Shown: piece after piece, positions 7,321 through 16,788 of the stretch
How positions within the stretch are numbered: the first letter of the stretch is position 1
How the letters are laid out: each line of letters begins with the position of its first letter
Made by a program: the position numbers and the translations under genes
Notes under the pieces: generated by a model
Told to the model about the DNA's origin: nothing
The model's database searches: none
What the model saw: the letters and a program-made list of their open reading frames with translations, nothing else
Source of the DNA: Eubacterium sp.
GTDB taxonomy: Bacteria; Bacillota; Clostridia; Lachnospirales; Lachnospiraceae
Direction of reading: 5' to 3'
DNA: 64,000 nt
NCBI GenBank assembly: GCA_017437905.1
Contig: JAFRWY010000081.1
Location: forward strand, 1-64,000

Positions 7321-9402
7321 ATGATACGACTTCGAAGCAGAAAAAGAGATTCAAAAGGGTATAGATGGTGGGCTTTTTTCGCTGTGCTACTGGTTGCCCT
7401 CTTCTTGTGCATAAATCCGGCGACGGCTGATGCAGCGGGGGAGACCGGTGGTGCAGAGCAGGGAACCAGCGCGGGTACAGGGACCGGAACAAGTACAGGA
7501 ACGGGTACGGGTACGGGAACCGGAAGCTCCGGAGGGGCAGCCACGACGAGTCAGGGGATGCAGATCTCCATCGACCTTCGTCTTACGGAGAAGTCTGCGA
7601 TCGTGGTGGCAAAGGCAAAGAACGGAACCCCCGCCATGTATTACATCCTCATGAAGGAGGATGGGGAGAAGGCTCCCACGGCGGAGGATATCCGGAAAAA
7701 CGGAACAAAGACCAGAGACGGGTATCTGTCCATGCCGCCGGTGACAGAGAATGTGGAATACATTTTCTATGCGGTGGCTGAGGATTCTTCGGGAAAGCTG
7801 GGTCAGGTCTTCAGCAAGCGGGGAGCTTCCTCTGCATCGCGGGGGATCGGGATCAACGGACATATCTACTGTACGCTGCAGGTTCGGGATGAGATCGATG
7901 ACTGCATGAACACCCCGGGAGAGATATCCATCAATGTGGGTGCGGGAAAGGCCGCAAAGAAGATCGAGTATATCATTGCGGATAAGTTCGTGAATTCCGA
8001 GGGGATGATCGAAACCATCGCAAATGAGAAGCAGGATGTGAATACCTCGGCAGGGACCTCGTCCCTGAATATCAGCAAATGGTCGGTCTATGATCCGAAC
8101 CGGAAGCCGGGGCTTGTGAAGAACATGCTGAACTACGTCTACGTGAAGATCACAAATCCGGATGATACCGTAGACTATTATTCCTCCCGTGGTATCTGGG
8201 AGGATGAAACCCTTCCCATCGCGGGCAGTGTGACCGCAGAGGCAGATGAGACCAGGGCGGTGGTTACGGTCACCGGAAATGATGATGAGAGCGGGGTCCG
8301 GAAGTATTATATGCTGCTCCGGGATCCCATCGATCTTACGACGGTAAAGCCGGAAGACGTGGTAAAGAAAGGAAGAGTTTCCGACGATGGGATCTTTAAC
8401 CTGACCGGGCTTTCGAAGCGCACCCGGTATGACCTTTATGCCGTTGTGGAGGATATGGCAGGCAATCTGTCACAGGTGAAGAGCGGGGATCTTACGACCA
8501 CGGGGGAGCCCAGTGCGTCTTCGGTAAGACAGAGTTCGGATACCTCCGGAAATCCGGGGAGTACCAGCAACGTTGCCAAGCGTACGGAAGGTGTCTCCCT
8601 GCAGGATCCGGAGTTGATCCGGCCGGTTGAGGACAGAATCCCTTATCTGGTAACCGCCGAGGGAAAGGCGAGTACGGAATTCCTTTCAATTACCGGATGG
8701 GACAAGATCTCGGTGATCATCGGAAATGCATCGGATCAGTCGGATATCTATATTGATATGAACGGCGGGACAGTGATTCCGGCGGATGTTCTGGAGAAAG
8801 CCGCGGGACGGAATATCAACTGTCATTTCATCATGGATGATCTGTTCACCTGGGTAGTAAACGGGCGGAGGATCCAGTCTGTGGATCAGAGCGCGGATAT
8901 TCGCGTCACACCGGTTTCCGGGCGTATCCCGAGCCAGCTGGTCAATGATCTGGCAGGGGTCTATCCCCGGGAAGAGTTCTCCGTTGCCGGAGGAGGAGCT
9001 ACGCGCTTTCCCGGGGTTCTGAACGTGAAACTGGGCCTGGAGAATGAGGGCAAGAACGCATATCTTTACAGCTACACCGGGCAGGATACCGGTCTTACAT
9101 TGTTACAGACAACCACGGTGGATAACAACGGACTTGCGGCATTTACGCTGACGGAGGCATCGGAGTATGTGGTGATCGTAGGACCGACCGAGAAGGTTGC
9201 GCCTTCGGACCGGCAGGATGAGCCGGAGAGGAGATCCGGGAATGGCGCGGATTTCGCAAATGAGAGCAAGAACTCCGAAAACCTCTGGATCATCCTGGTA
9301 TCCGTATTTGCGGTTTTACTGTTTGGTTTTATTCTGTTCCTTCCGAAAGAAAAATATGAGGAAGAAGGACCGGAGGAAGAACAGGACGAACAACAGGAGT
9401 AA
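7321..9402 (+). CDS. Large secreted, C-terminally membrane-anchored surface protein
   Basis: A signal peptide (about 17-40) is followed by a Gly-Thr-rich low-complexity stretch (about 43-75), then several repeated beta-rich segments in which related phrases recur (for example KYYMLLRDP and MYYILMKED; YDLYAVVEDMAGNLSQV and YIFYAVAEDSSGKLGQV), suggesting fibronectin/Ig-like domains. A transmembrane helix near the C-terminus (LWIILVSVFAVLLFGFILFL) and a Glu-rich cytosolic tail follow. I chose ATG 7321 behind GGAGAG over an in-frame TTG at 7300. The gene is followed after 15 bp by a response regulator and a sensor kinase, so it may be an accessory sensor or ligand-binding partner of that two-component system. 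Function not recognised. Confidence 0.8.
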   Translation: MIRLRSRKRDSKGYRWWAFFAVLLVALFLCINPATADAAGETGGAEQGTSAGTGTGTSTGTGTGTGTGSSGGAATTSQGMQISIDLRLTEKSAIVVAKAKNGTPAMYYILMKEDGEKAPTAEDIRKNGTKTRDGYLSMPPVTENVEYIFYAVAEDSSGKLGQVFSKRGASSASRGIGINGHIYCTLQVRDEIDDCMNTPGEISINVGAGKAAKKIEYIIADKFVNSEGMIETIANEKQDVNTSAGTSSLNISKWSVYDPNRKPGLVKNMLNYVYVKITNPDDTVDYYSSRGIWEDETLPIAGSVTAEADETRAVVTVTGNDDESGVRKYYMLLRDPIDLTTVKPEDVVKKGRVSDDGIFNLTGLSKRTRYDLYAVVEDMAGNLSQVKSGDLTTTGEPSASSVRQSSDTSGNPGSTSNVAKRTEGVSLQDPELIRPVEDRIPYLVTAEGKASTEFLSITGWDKISVIIGNASDQSDIYIDMNGGTVIPADVLEKAAGRNINCHFIMDDLFTWVVNGRRIQSVDQSADIRVTPVSGRIPSQLVNDLAGVYPREEFSVAGGGATRFPGVLNVKLGLENEGKNAYLYSYTGQDTGLTLLQTTTVDNNGLAAFTLTEASEYVVIVGPTEKVAPSDRQDEPERRSGNGADFANESKNSENLWIILVSVFAVLLFGFILFLPKEKYEEEGPEEEQDEQQE

Positions 9403-9417
9403 AGCGGGAGGCGTTAC

Positions 9418-10236
9418 ATGACGATAATCGCGATCGATGATGAGAAACTGGCATTGGAAGGACTGATGACGGAAATTGCACTGGCAGCTCCGGAGGCTGA
9501 GATCCACGGGTTTCGAAACGGTGCGGATGCGCTTTCTTTCTGCAAGGATCGGGATAGCGTGGATGTGGCCTTCTGCGATATCGAGATGAAGAAGATGAAT
9601 GGACTGATGCTGGGGGAAGAACTGCTGAAGCGATTCCCCCGGCTGAATCTGATCTACACCACCGGCTTTTCGGAATATGCGGTGGATGCCATCGACATGC
9701 GGTGCAGCGGCTATATCCTGAAGCCCATCAATGCGGAGAAGATCCGGAGGGAACTGGATCATCTGAGGCATCAGCCGGATGAAAGCGGACCCAGGAGGCT
9801 GTATGCCAGAACCTTCGGGAAGTTCGAGGTTTTTGTGGACGGACGTCCGGTACAGTTTCATTACCAGAAAACGAAGGAACTGCTTGCACTTCTGATCGAC
9901 AGAAGAGGAGGCATGTGCAGCAATGCCGAGATCCTGGAAAATCTTTGGGAAGACTATGATCTGGAGAGTTCGCATATTTCGTATCTGAAGAATATCCGGC
10001 GGGACCTCATCACCGTTCTGGAGGAAGCAGGATGCGGGGACTGTATCGTAAGGAGCCGCGGCGAACTCGGCATTCTGAAAGATATGATCGACTGTGATCT
10101 TTTTGATTACCTGGATAACCGGGGGATGGAAGGCTCCGACCGGCTCTTCCGGGGAGAGTATATGTCCCAGTATTCTTGGGGTGAGTACCGGATCGGCTCG
10201 ATCATGAGGGGAGGGGAGGATATGGATGAATATTGA
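9418..10236 (+). CDS. Response regulator with SARP-like winged-helix output domain (second copy)
   Basis: The receiver has DDEK, the phospho-acceptor Asp in FCDIEMKKMNG and Lys in ILKP. The output domain begins FGKFEVFVDGRPVQFHYQKT and ends FRGEYMSQYSWGEYR, the same architecture as the regulator at 6044. GGGAGG precedes the ATG. The stop overlaps the start of the cognate kinase (10226) by 11 bases, which indicates translational coupling. It lies closest upstream of the CIS operon promoter and is therefore my preferred candidate for its activator; that is inference. Confidence 0.88.
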   Translation: MTIIAIDDEKLALEGLMTEIALAAPEAEIHGFRNGADALSFCKDRDSVDVAFCDIEMKKMNGLMLGEELLKRFPRLNLIYTTGFSEYAVDAIDMRCSGYILKPINAEKIRRELDHLRHQPDESGPRRLYARTFGKFEVFVDGRPVQFHYQKTKELLALLIDRRGGMCSNAEILENLWEDYDLESSHISYLKNIRRDLITVLEEAGCGDCIVRSRGELGILKDMIDCDLFDYLDNRGMEGSDRLFRGEYMSQYSWGEYRIGSIMRGGEDMDEY

Positions 10237-11521
10237 TCCGTATTATTCTGCCTTTGAGTTCTGGGGAGGGATCTTCCTTCTTCTGGCAGCCCTGATCCTG
10301 TGGCTTTCCGGTGAGAAGCAGAGCGGCGGAAGATCGGCGGTATGGGCCGAGGTCTCTGCAGGCATCATGCTGATCGCGGATTCCTTTGCCTACAGCTTTC
10401 GCGGAGGAAGCGGAAAATTTGCCGGTATTGTAGTGCGGGTGAGCAATTTTATCTGCGTATTTGCAGCCTGCTGGCTTGCGGGACTCTTCTTCCAGTATCT
10501 TTCCCATTTCTTTCCGGAGGAACGGAGAAGACGATACATCGACTGGTGGAAACCTGCGATCCTCCTGATCTGCGGGTCAGATACGATCCTTCTCATCGTG
10601 TCCCAGTTTACGGGGAGCATGTACAGTATCGATGAAGATAACATCTATCACAGAGGCAGCTTCATGGGGTTGGCCATGGCGCTTCAGGTTCTGCTCATCC
10701 TGTCCTATCTCATCCTTCTGATCAGGGAGAAGATGATCCTTCCGGCACTGATTGCGGGAGGCACGCTGATTGCGCTGGTGATCCAGACGCTGGTTTACGG
10801 ATCGCCGATCCTGAATATTGCCTGTGGGATGGCGGGCATGATCCTCTTCGTCAGGGAGATGATCCGGGAGACGAGGAAGTCGGAGAAGAAGGATGCGCTG
10901 ATCATTGAGAATAAAGACACGATCATGGAAATGCAGGCGCGTATCGCCCTGTCCCAGATCAAGCCGCATTTCCTGTATAATGCGCTGAATTCGGTCTATG
11001 TGCTCTGCGGAAGGGATGTAAATGAAGCGAGAAATGCGATCTCTCATCTCTCGGATTATCTTAGAAGCAACATGTCTTACATCGACAGTAAGCTTCCGAT
11101 CCCATTCTCCAGGGAAATGGAGCTGGTGGAGAACTATCTGGCCATCGAGAAGATCCGTTTTCCGGAGGAGCTGAATTATACCATTGTGACGCCGGTAACC
11201 CGGTTCACGCTTCCGGCACTTACGCTCCAGCCGATTGTGGAGAATGCGGTGCGTCACGGGATCATGTCTCTGGATTCGGGCGGGATCATCACAATCACCA
11301 CCAGAGAGACAGATCAGGCATATATCGTATCCGTCGTGGACAACGGCGTCGGATTTGATGTAAATGCCCAGAGCACGGAGGAGGATTCCGCAGCGCATAT
11401 CGGGATCCGAAATGTAAGGGAGAGACTGAAACGGCTGAGCAACGGAGAACTTGTGATCCGGTCCGAACCGGGACACGGGACAGAGGCCGTGATCAGGATC
11501 CCGAAGGAAAAAAAGGTGTAA
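10226..11521 (+). CDS. LytS-type sensor histidine kinase with multi-helix membrane sensor
   Basis: The first ~220 residues contain about seven hydrophobic helices. The kinase part has SQIKPHFLYNALNSVY (phospho-acceptor His near residue 250), VENAVRHGI (N box), DNGVGFD (G1) and AHIGIRNVRERL (G2). It lacks the extracellular beta-helix domain of the kinase at 4087 and probably senses through its membrane region or through the surface protein encoded at 7321. It forms an operon with 7321 and 9418. No clear intrinsic terminator separates it from the CIS operon, but a separate promoter lies at 11564. Confidence 0.9.
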   Translation: MNIDPYYSAFEFWGGIFLLLAALILWLSGEKQSGGRSAVWAEVSAGIMLIADSFAYSFRGGSGKFAGIVVRVSNFICVFAACWLAGLFFQYLSHFFPEERRRRYIDWWKPAILLICGSDTILLIVSQFTGSMYSIDEDNIYHRGSFMGLAMALQVLLILSYLILLIREKMILPALIAGGTLIALVIQTLVYGSPILNIACGMAGMILFVREMIRETRKSEKKDALIIENKDTIMEMQARIALSQIKPHFLYNALNSVYVLCGRDVNEARNAISHLSDYLRSNMSYIDSKLPIPFSREMELVENYLAIEKIRFPEELNYTIVTPVTRFTLPALTLQPIVENAVRHGIMSLDSGGIITITTRETDQAYIVSVVDNGVGFDVNAQSTEEDSAAHIGIRNVRERLKRLSNGELVIRSEPGHGTEAVIRIPKEKKV

Positions 11522-11563
11522 GAAATCACAGCGGTTGGAGTGTCCTTTTTGTGTCCATCGCTT

Positions 11564-11572
11564 TGATATAAT
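11564..11572 (+). promoter_or_regulatory. Extended -10 promoter at the head of the CIS operon
   Basis: TGATATAAT combines a perfect TATAAT (11567-11572) with the TGn extension; no good -35 is visible at the right distance, which fits an activator-dependent promoter. It lies about 52 bp before the ATG at 11624. Genes from here to 59657 are co-directional with few gaps over 100 bp and no intrinsic terminator that I can see. Confidence 0.6.
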
Positions 11573-11623
11573 GAACATGGGGTTTCAGATTGTTATTTTT
11601 ATAACAGAATGGCAGAGGGTGAC

Positions 11624-13456
11624 ATGAATAATAATAAGCTTTATCCTTTCGAAAGAAACAGATACTATCCGGGCAAGATGCTGACATCCGCGGATTTTCA
11701 GGCGGAGCAGAATTATCACATCAATAAGGCGCGGTTTATGAACGGTCTGATGTACGGCTCAGGCATCATCTGCGGGCTGGGGGTATTCTCTCTGGATGAC
11801 CAGTCGGTGCTGATCGAGAGCGGTGCCGCCATCGACGGACACGGCAGGGAGATCATTGTAGATTCCTCCACCGTGAAGAAGCTGTCAGCGATTGAGGGAT
11901 TTGACCGCCTTACCGGTGATGTTGTCAGACTTTGTGTACGTTTCAAGGAGCAGGAGATCCACAATGTCTATTCCGTGAACCGGAAGGAAGACGAGAAGGA
12001 GTATGAATTTAACCGGATCTCCGAAGGGTACGAGCTTTTCCTGACAGAACGGGAGAATGACGGTGCTGACTATGCCCCTGACACGGAATTCCTTTCGAAG
12101 GAGACTTTGTTCAAGAGTGAGAATTATATCGGCGAGGTTATGATCCCGACGGCTGTCTGCAAGGGAAAGAACGTGAAGATCGTTTTGGAAGTCCGTAAGA
12201 TCAGCACGGAAAATGTGAACCTGAACTGCAGAGGACTTCTGGAGATGCCGGCGTTCCAGACGGCAGAAGGAAATCACGAGATCGAGATCGGTTTCGAGAA
12301 TCTGAACCTTTCGATGGGAGAGTCCGTAAAGAAGGAATACTGGGTGCGTGTGCAGGATACGCCGGCGGTGGTGAGCGAGCTGATCCTCCGGAGCGGAACG
12401 GCATTTGCATTTGAAAATGATGCGGCCATCAACACTTCCTCGAATTTCTCCCTCCGGGTTATGCTTCGTTCGATCTCGCCGCTTGAGCTGGTAAGCAATG
12501 AAACCGGAAAACTGAATCTTGAGATGCGGGGGATCGGACTCATGGATGATTCGGTTCCGCTTGCGGATCTGAAGATCGTCCGGACAGCGAACAATTATCT
12601 GATCGACACGATCATTGAGGATCAGGTTAAGAAATACATTCTGACACCTGCCCAGATCCTGATGCGAAGCACTTATATGTCCTTCTTTGAGAAGGAAGTG
12701 GATATCATGGAGACTGCGCCCCAGGGACAGGAAGCCGTAGTTGCCAAGACCGGCGGCTCCCGGACGGAGTTTACCAATATTGCTACGGGAACCCTGGAGG
12801 TTCCGCTGGGGAAGAATGCAAGAACCGGTGATATCCGGTATTCGGGAGAGATCCCGCACGGACTGGGTCCCGGAAATGTGTACGTGGATATCGGTTACAG
12901 TTATGTGTCCGATAATCCGGAACTGGCAGTGAACCAGAAATGCACCTTCTACGGAAATCCGGATCTTTTCAGTAAAAAGAACGAGCAGATGACCGATGTG
13001 GAGACGGCTGTCAAGGTGCTGAATGAAAAAGGCAGTTTTGTGGTGGCGGCACGGCTCCTTCGGGATGTGGACTATCTGACACTTACCTTCCGGTGGGTGG
13101 CGATCCGGTTCCCCTCCGGCGATGAGATGGAACTGACGGAGGATTACTACGATAAGAGCATCTCGGTAGCCACACCGACGGTAATCATGGGAACGAAGGA
13201 GAGTCATTTCTTCAGCGTGAGATTCAATAACATGAAAGCCACCGGCATCACCTACGAGCTGACGGCTCCGGGCAGCGGAGAGATCAGTTCCGACGGCGTT
13301 TACACGGCACCGTCCAGAGAGGGTGTATATGAGATAAGGATCTTCTGTACGGAGATGCCTGTGATCTGTACCTATGCATATGCGATCGTCCGTAAGAAGA
13401 TGATCGGGGATTCTGAAAACGGAGGAGGCTCCCTGTTGGATAACAACGGGATCTGA
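11624..13456 (+). CDS. CIS-associated protein with the YYPGKMLTSADF N-terminal motif and C-terminal Ig-like domain
   Basis: The N-terminus (RNRYYPGKMLTSADFQAEQN, then GLMYGSGIICGLGV) matches a protein type that recurs in CIS and tail-fibre gene clusters but has no settled function. The middle is beta-rich. The last ~80 residues (around FFSVRFNN...GEISSDGVYTAPSREGVYEIRI) look like a bacterial Ig-like domain. I see no signal peptide, so it is probably part of, or assembled with, the particle; a fibre or baseplate accessory role is inferred. ATG 11624 follows GAGGG closely; an ATG at 11609 has no ribosome site. Confidence 0.7.
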   Translation: MNNNKLYPFERNRYYPGKMLTSADFQAEQNYHINKARFMNGLMYGSGIICGLGVFSLDDQSVLIESGAAIDGHGREIIVDSSTVKKLSAIEGFDRLTGDVVRLCVRFKEQEIHNVYSVNRKEDEKEYEFNRISEGYELFLTERENDGADYAPDTEFLSKETLFKSENYIGEVMIPTAVCKGKNVKIVLEVRKISTENVNLNCRGLLEMPAFQTAEGNHEIEIGFENLNLSMGESVKKEYWVRVQDTPAVVSELILRSGTAFAFENDAAINTSSNFSLRVMLRSISPLELVSNETGKLNLEMRGIGLMDDSVPLADLKIVRTANNYLIDTIIEDQVKKYILTPAQILMRSTYMSFFEKEVDIMETAPQGQEAVVAKTGGSRTEFTNIATGTLEVPLGKNARTGDIRYSGEIPHGLGPGNVYVDIGYSYVSDNPELAVNQKCTFYGNPDLFSKKNEQMTDVETAVKVLNEKGSFVVAARLLRDVDYLTLTFRWVAIRFPSGDEMELTEDYYDKSISVATPTVIMGTKESHFFSVRFNNMKATGITYELTAPGSGEISSDGVYTAPSREGVYEIRIFCTEMPVICTYAYAIVRKKMIGDSENGGGSLLDNNGI

Positions 13457-13465
13457 AAGTAATCT

Positions 13466-14311
13466 ATGACGTTCGAATCGCAAAAATCCAGCTATACGGT
13501 CGTTTCCACCCTGTTCAGCGGGGAAGCGAACAGCTGCTACGTTGCCCGGCTATCGGATGATATGGGCGGACGCAGCTTTACTGTCATAGCCGTAAGGGAT
13601 CATGACGCGATCCGGATGCTCATGGAAGCGGAGAGCAAGATCATCAATATAGCGAACAGTCAGCTGGTGGATGCATTTTCCTATGGCAATGACTACGTAC
13701 TGGTATTCCCGTACCGTCAGGGACGTCCGCTGGGCTCCTTCTTCGTGGGAGAAGCGCTTACGCTCAGTGAGATCGAGGAGATCGGAACCAATCTGCTGCT
13801 GGCATGCATGACGGCCTCTCTGCCGTATCCGGTACTGTACCTTCTGCTGGATCAGGGGCAGATTAACCTGTCGAAGGACGGAGGGATCTATTTCAGTTAC
13901 ATCATCGATCTGTCCATCATGGATCTGAAGCGGACGGAACGGGACTGTACCGTAAAATGTGCCCAGATCCTCAGGGCACTTCTGGCAACAAAAGAAAACG
14001 AAAAGAATATCAGTTATGAACTGATCTCCAGAAAATCGGATAACAACAGTTATTCCAGTTTTACCGAACTGTACAGGGATCTTCGGATCGCCGCCATGCC
14101 GGTGGAGAAGATGAGTCTCTGGGTCCGGATCAAGAGCTTCTTCAGCAGAAATGCGGACACTCTGTTCGGAATCCTTTTCTGGGTCTGTGTGATACTCGGG
14201 ATCGTAGCACTTATCATCCTGTTGTCCCATGTTGTATGGGGAAATGTGCCTATCATAAGGCTGTTTGTCAATACATTTAAGATTATAGGAACGGAGTCAT
14301 TGCTGCAATGA
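13466..14311 (+). CDS. Membrane-anchored protein resembling a degenerate protein kinase (pseudokinase)
   Basis: The order of segments recalls a Ser/Thr kinase: SYTVVSTLFSGEANSCYVARL in place of a glycine loop, a short strand FTVIAV, a hinge-like YVLVFPYRQGRPL, then LLLDQGQINLSKDGGIYFSYIIDLS in the position of catalytic loop and DFG motif. The VAIK lysine, HRD Asp and DFG motif are not intact, so kinase activity is unlikely. A transmembrane helix (about 233-258) near the C-terminus leaves the kinase-like part in the cytosol. It overlaps the next gene by 4 bases. The kinase-fold reading is my inference; otherwise this is an uncharacterised tail-anchored membrane protein. Confidence 0.6.
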   Translation: MTFESQKSSYTVVSTLFSGEANSCYVARLSDDMGGRSFTVIAVRDHDAIRMLMEAESKIINIANSQLVDAFSYGNDYVLVFPYRQGRPLGSFFVGEALTLSEIEEIGTNLLLACMTASLPYPVLYLLLDQGQINLSKDGGIYFSYIIDLSIMDLKRTERDCTVKCAQILRALLATKENEKNISYELISRKSDNNSYSSFTELYRDLRIAAMPVEKMSLWVRIKSFFSRNADTLFGILFWVCVILGIVALIILLSHVVWGNVPIIRLFVNTFKIIGTESLLQ

Positions 14312-16770
14312 ATGTAAAGGTACGAATCCTTCTCTCCATCTGCATATTGACCATATTGGGAGCGGTTTTCATCATAGATGATCTTAAGGATGAGATTCAT
14401 CATGATCCGGAGTACACGGTAGAGAGCAGTGCTGTGGCCACGGATGACTTCGGTATCTTCTTTATGGAGAACTGGAATGATATGGGGCGGCTCTACCGGA
14501 TCGAAGATTCCGGCAAGGTGCTTCACATGAACGGATCCTCCAGTGTGAATATGGAAACTTCGGAAGATGTCACATTTTATAACGGCCGGGTATATGCGCT
14601 TTTTTCCGCCGAGAATTCGGATAAGGACGGCACCTTCCGGACCTATCGTGTGGGAGCCTTCGATGAAAACCTGAAACTTATCAGTATATCCGACCTTTTT
14701 ACTCTGGACAATTCCTGGACGGTCAGCTCCCTTACGGCAGATAGTCTGAGCCTGTATATCTCGGCGATCGCGGAAAGAGGAAGCGCCGTTTCCGTTTATT
14801 CCATTCCGGAGAGATCCATGCACAGTGCGGAGAACCGGGATGAGGATACTTCCGATCCGACAAAGAGCGGGAAGGAAGGGGAGATCACAAGGGCGGATTA
14901 TATAACACCGGATTCCGTGCTTTTTAAGGAAAGAACGGCAGAGCGTTTCTACGTGGAAGCGTCCTATATCGACAGTGAGCTCTATGTTCTTCTGGACGGT
15001 GATACGGATAATTCGGTATTCCAGCCGGACGCACGTGTGAAGACGGCGGTGGATAATATCAGTTTTTCCTTCGGACAGTGGATCCGCCTTCACGGTGGAC
15101 TGATCATCAAGATCCTGGGCATCATTGCCATCTGGGTGATCCTGGTGATTCTTTCCGTGAGACTGACCAAGGACCGGGACCGGATCGTATATCTCTTCTC
15201 GGCGTCGGTGGTGGTGTTCTTTGTCATCCTGTTTTTTGCATTTATCTTCATCCGGAAGCAGTTCCAGCAGTATGAGATCAACAACAATTCGAAATTTGCA
15301 CTGATGATCATGCAGGAAGATCTGAAGTATTACAGCAGTGTCGATTACGATTCCTCTGATTTCTTCGACAGCACGAAATACTACAGGCTGATGGAAAGCC
15401 TTACGGATGTTCTGAATGAAAATGAGAATGTGGAGATCTTTCAGGATGTCTTCGTGATGCGGAAGAGTACGGGAATGGTCCTCGCGGATGCAAGGGGGCA
15501 TAACGGGGTTCATGCATCGTATCTGTATGGCGGAGATATGTCGACGCTGATCGAACAGATCCGGTCGGATCCGGGGACGAAGTCCCTTACCTTCACCATG
15601 GAAGGCGAGCAGCTGGCAGCGGTTGCCTACGAGAGTGAGAATCCGAAGGATGACCTTGTTCTTGTGGCCATCTGTCATGACCGGCAGAGTTCGGAGGGTT
15701 ACCGGACATCCATCCGCGGACTGGGAATCCTCTTCGTGGTGATCTTTGTGATCGGCAGCGTGATGTTGTTCATTTCCCTGTATCTGCAGCATCTGGATCT
15801 GAAGCATTTTTCGTCAGCACTGAAGGGACTGGCGATGGGGGATCCGAAGATCGATGCACCGAAGGCAGTATCCAAGGATATGAGAGAACTGTGGCAGTGC
15901 TACGGGGAGCTTGCAAACCGGATCAAAGAGATCAATTATGAAAAGTACAGGATCTTTGAGGCATATTACCGCTTTGCTCCGAAGAGGATTGAAAAGATCA
16001 TGGGCAAGGAATCCATCCTTGACGTAGAGAACGGAGAAATGTCGACCTTTACCGGATCTGTCGTACTCCTTTCCATCGAAAAGGATGCGGAGTTTGAGAA
16101 GAAGGTGGAGAGCCTGTCGATGATCCTGACCAACATGGAGAAGTATGCGGATCAGAATGAGGCGATCCTGATATCCAGAGATCAGGCACTTTCGAACGTA
16201 CGCTTCCTTCTCATGAAGGAACAGAGCGATACCGTTTCACAACTCGTACAGTTTATCTACACCGGCAGCCTTCTGGGCATCGGAGGATGGGCGGTTCTGA
16301 TGTACAGAGATATGCTTAAGTACGGCGTTGCAGGTTCCCGTACACAGAGTCTTACCTACATCGATTCGGATTATTCCCGGAAGATGGATGCTTATGCGGA
16401 ATGGTTCCGGCAGATGGGAGTTCCGCTGGTGGTAACCGAGAAAATGATGCGGTTTCAGGATGTGGGTGAGAACCGGTATGTGGGATGTGCCGCATTCGGG
16501 GGAGACGGAGATGTGGTCCGCTTCTTTGAGATCCTGGATGCTTATCCGGCAGCGACCCGGCAGTCGATGCTCATCAACAGAACCAAATTCGAAGAAACTC
16601 TGGAGCTTTATTATTCGAAGAACTTTTATCTGGCAAGAAACCAGTTTATGGAGATCCTGAAGGATTGTCCGGAGGACGGTATCGCCAGATGGTACATATT
16701 TGAATGTGAGAAGTACATGAACGGCGAAGGCGATGTGATGCGGTCGGGATATATTGAGATCCCGGAGTAA
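14308..16770 (+). CDS. Multi-pass membrane protein with HAMP-like and degenerate class III cyclase-like domain
   Basis: Membrane helices lie near residues 6-23, 263-284, 293-313 and 471-492. The region 25-260 and the loop 315-470 probably face opposite sides or are external sensor domains. A HAMP-like linker (about 495-545) leads into AYYRFAPKRIEKIMGKESILDVENG, the signature that precedes class III adenylate/guanylate cyclase domains. Where active cyclases have the metal-binding FSDIRGFT motif, this protein has VVLLSIEKDAEF, so catalytic activity looks lost. The last ~50 residues resemble a TPR-like helical pair (ARNQFMEILKDCPEDGIARWY). Likely a signalling or scaffolding receptor in the CIS operon. 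Confidence 0.65.
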   Translation: MNVKVRILLSICILTILGAVFIIDDLKDEIHHDPEYTVESSAVATDDFGIFFMENWNDMGRLYRIEDSGKVLHMNGSSSVNMETSEDVTFYNGRVYALFSAENSDKDGTFRTYRVGAFDENLKLISISDLFTLDNSWTVSSLTADSLSLYISAIAERGSAVSVYSIPERSMHSAENRDEDTSDPTKSGKEGEITRADYITPDSVLFKERTAERFYVEASYIDSELYVLLDGDTDNSVFQPDARVKTAVDNISFSFGQWIRLHGGLIIKILGIIAIWVILVILSVRLTKDRDRIVYLFSASVVVFFVILFFAFIFIRKQFQQYEINNNSKFALMIMQEDLKYYSSVDYDSSDFFDSTKYYRLMESLTDVLNENENVEIFQDVFVMRKSTGMVLADARGHNGVHASYLYGGDMSTLIEQIRSDPGTKSLTFTMEGEQLAAVAYESENPKDDLVLVAICHDRQSSEGYRTSIRGLGILFVVIFVIGSVMLFISLYLQHLDLKHFSSALKGLAMGDPKIDAPKAVSKDMRELWQCYGELANRIKEINYEKYRIFEAYYRFAPKRIEKIMGKESILDVENGEMSTFTGSVVLLSIEKDAEFEKKVESLSMILTNMEKYADQNEAILISRDQALSNVRFLLMKEQSDTVSQLVQFIYTGSLLGIGGWAVLMYRDMLKYGVAGSRTQSLTYIDSDYSRKMDAYAEWFRQMGVPLVVTEKMMRFQDVGENRYVGCAAFGGDGDVVRFFEILDAYPAATRQSMLINRTKFEETLELYYSKNFYLARNQFMEILKDCPEDGIARWYIFECEKYMNGEGDVMRSGYIEIPE

Positions 16771-16788
16771 GGCGGGTAGCACGGCATT

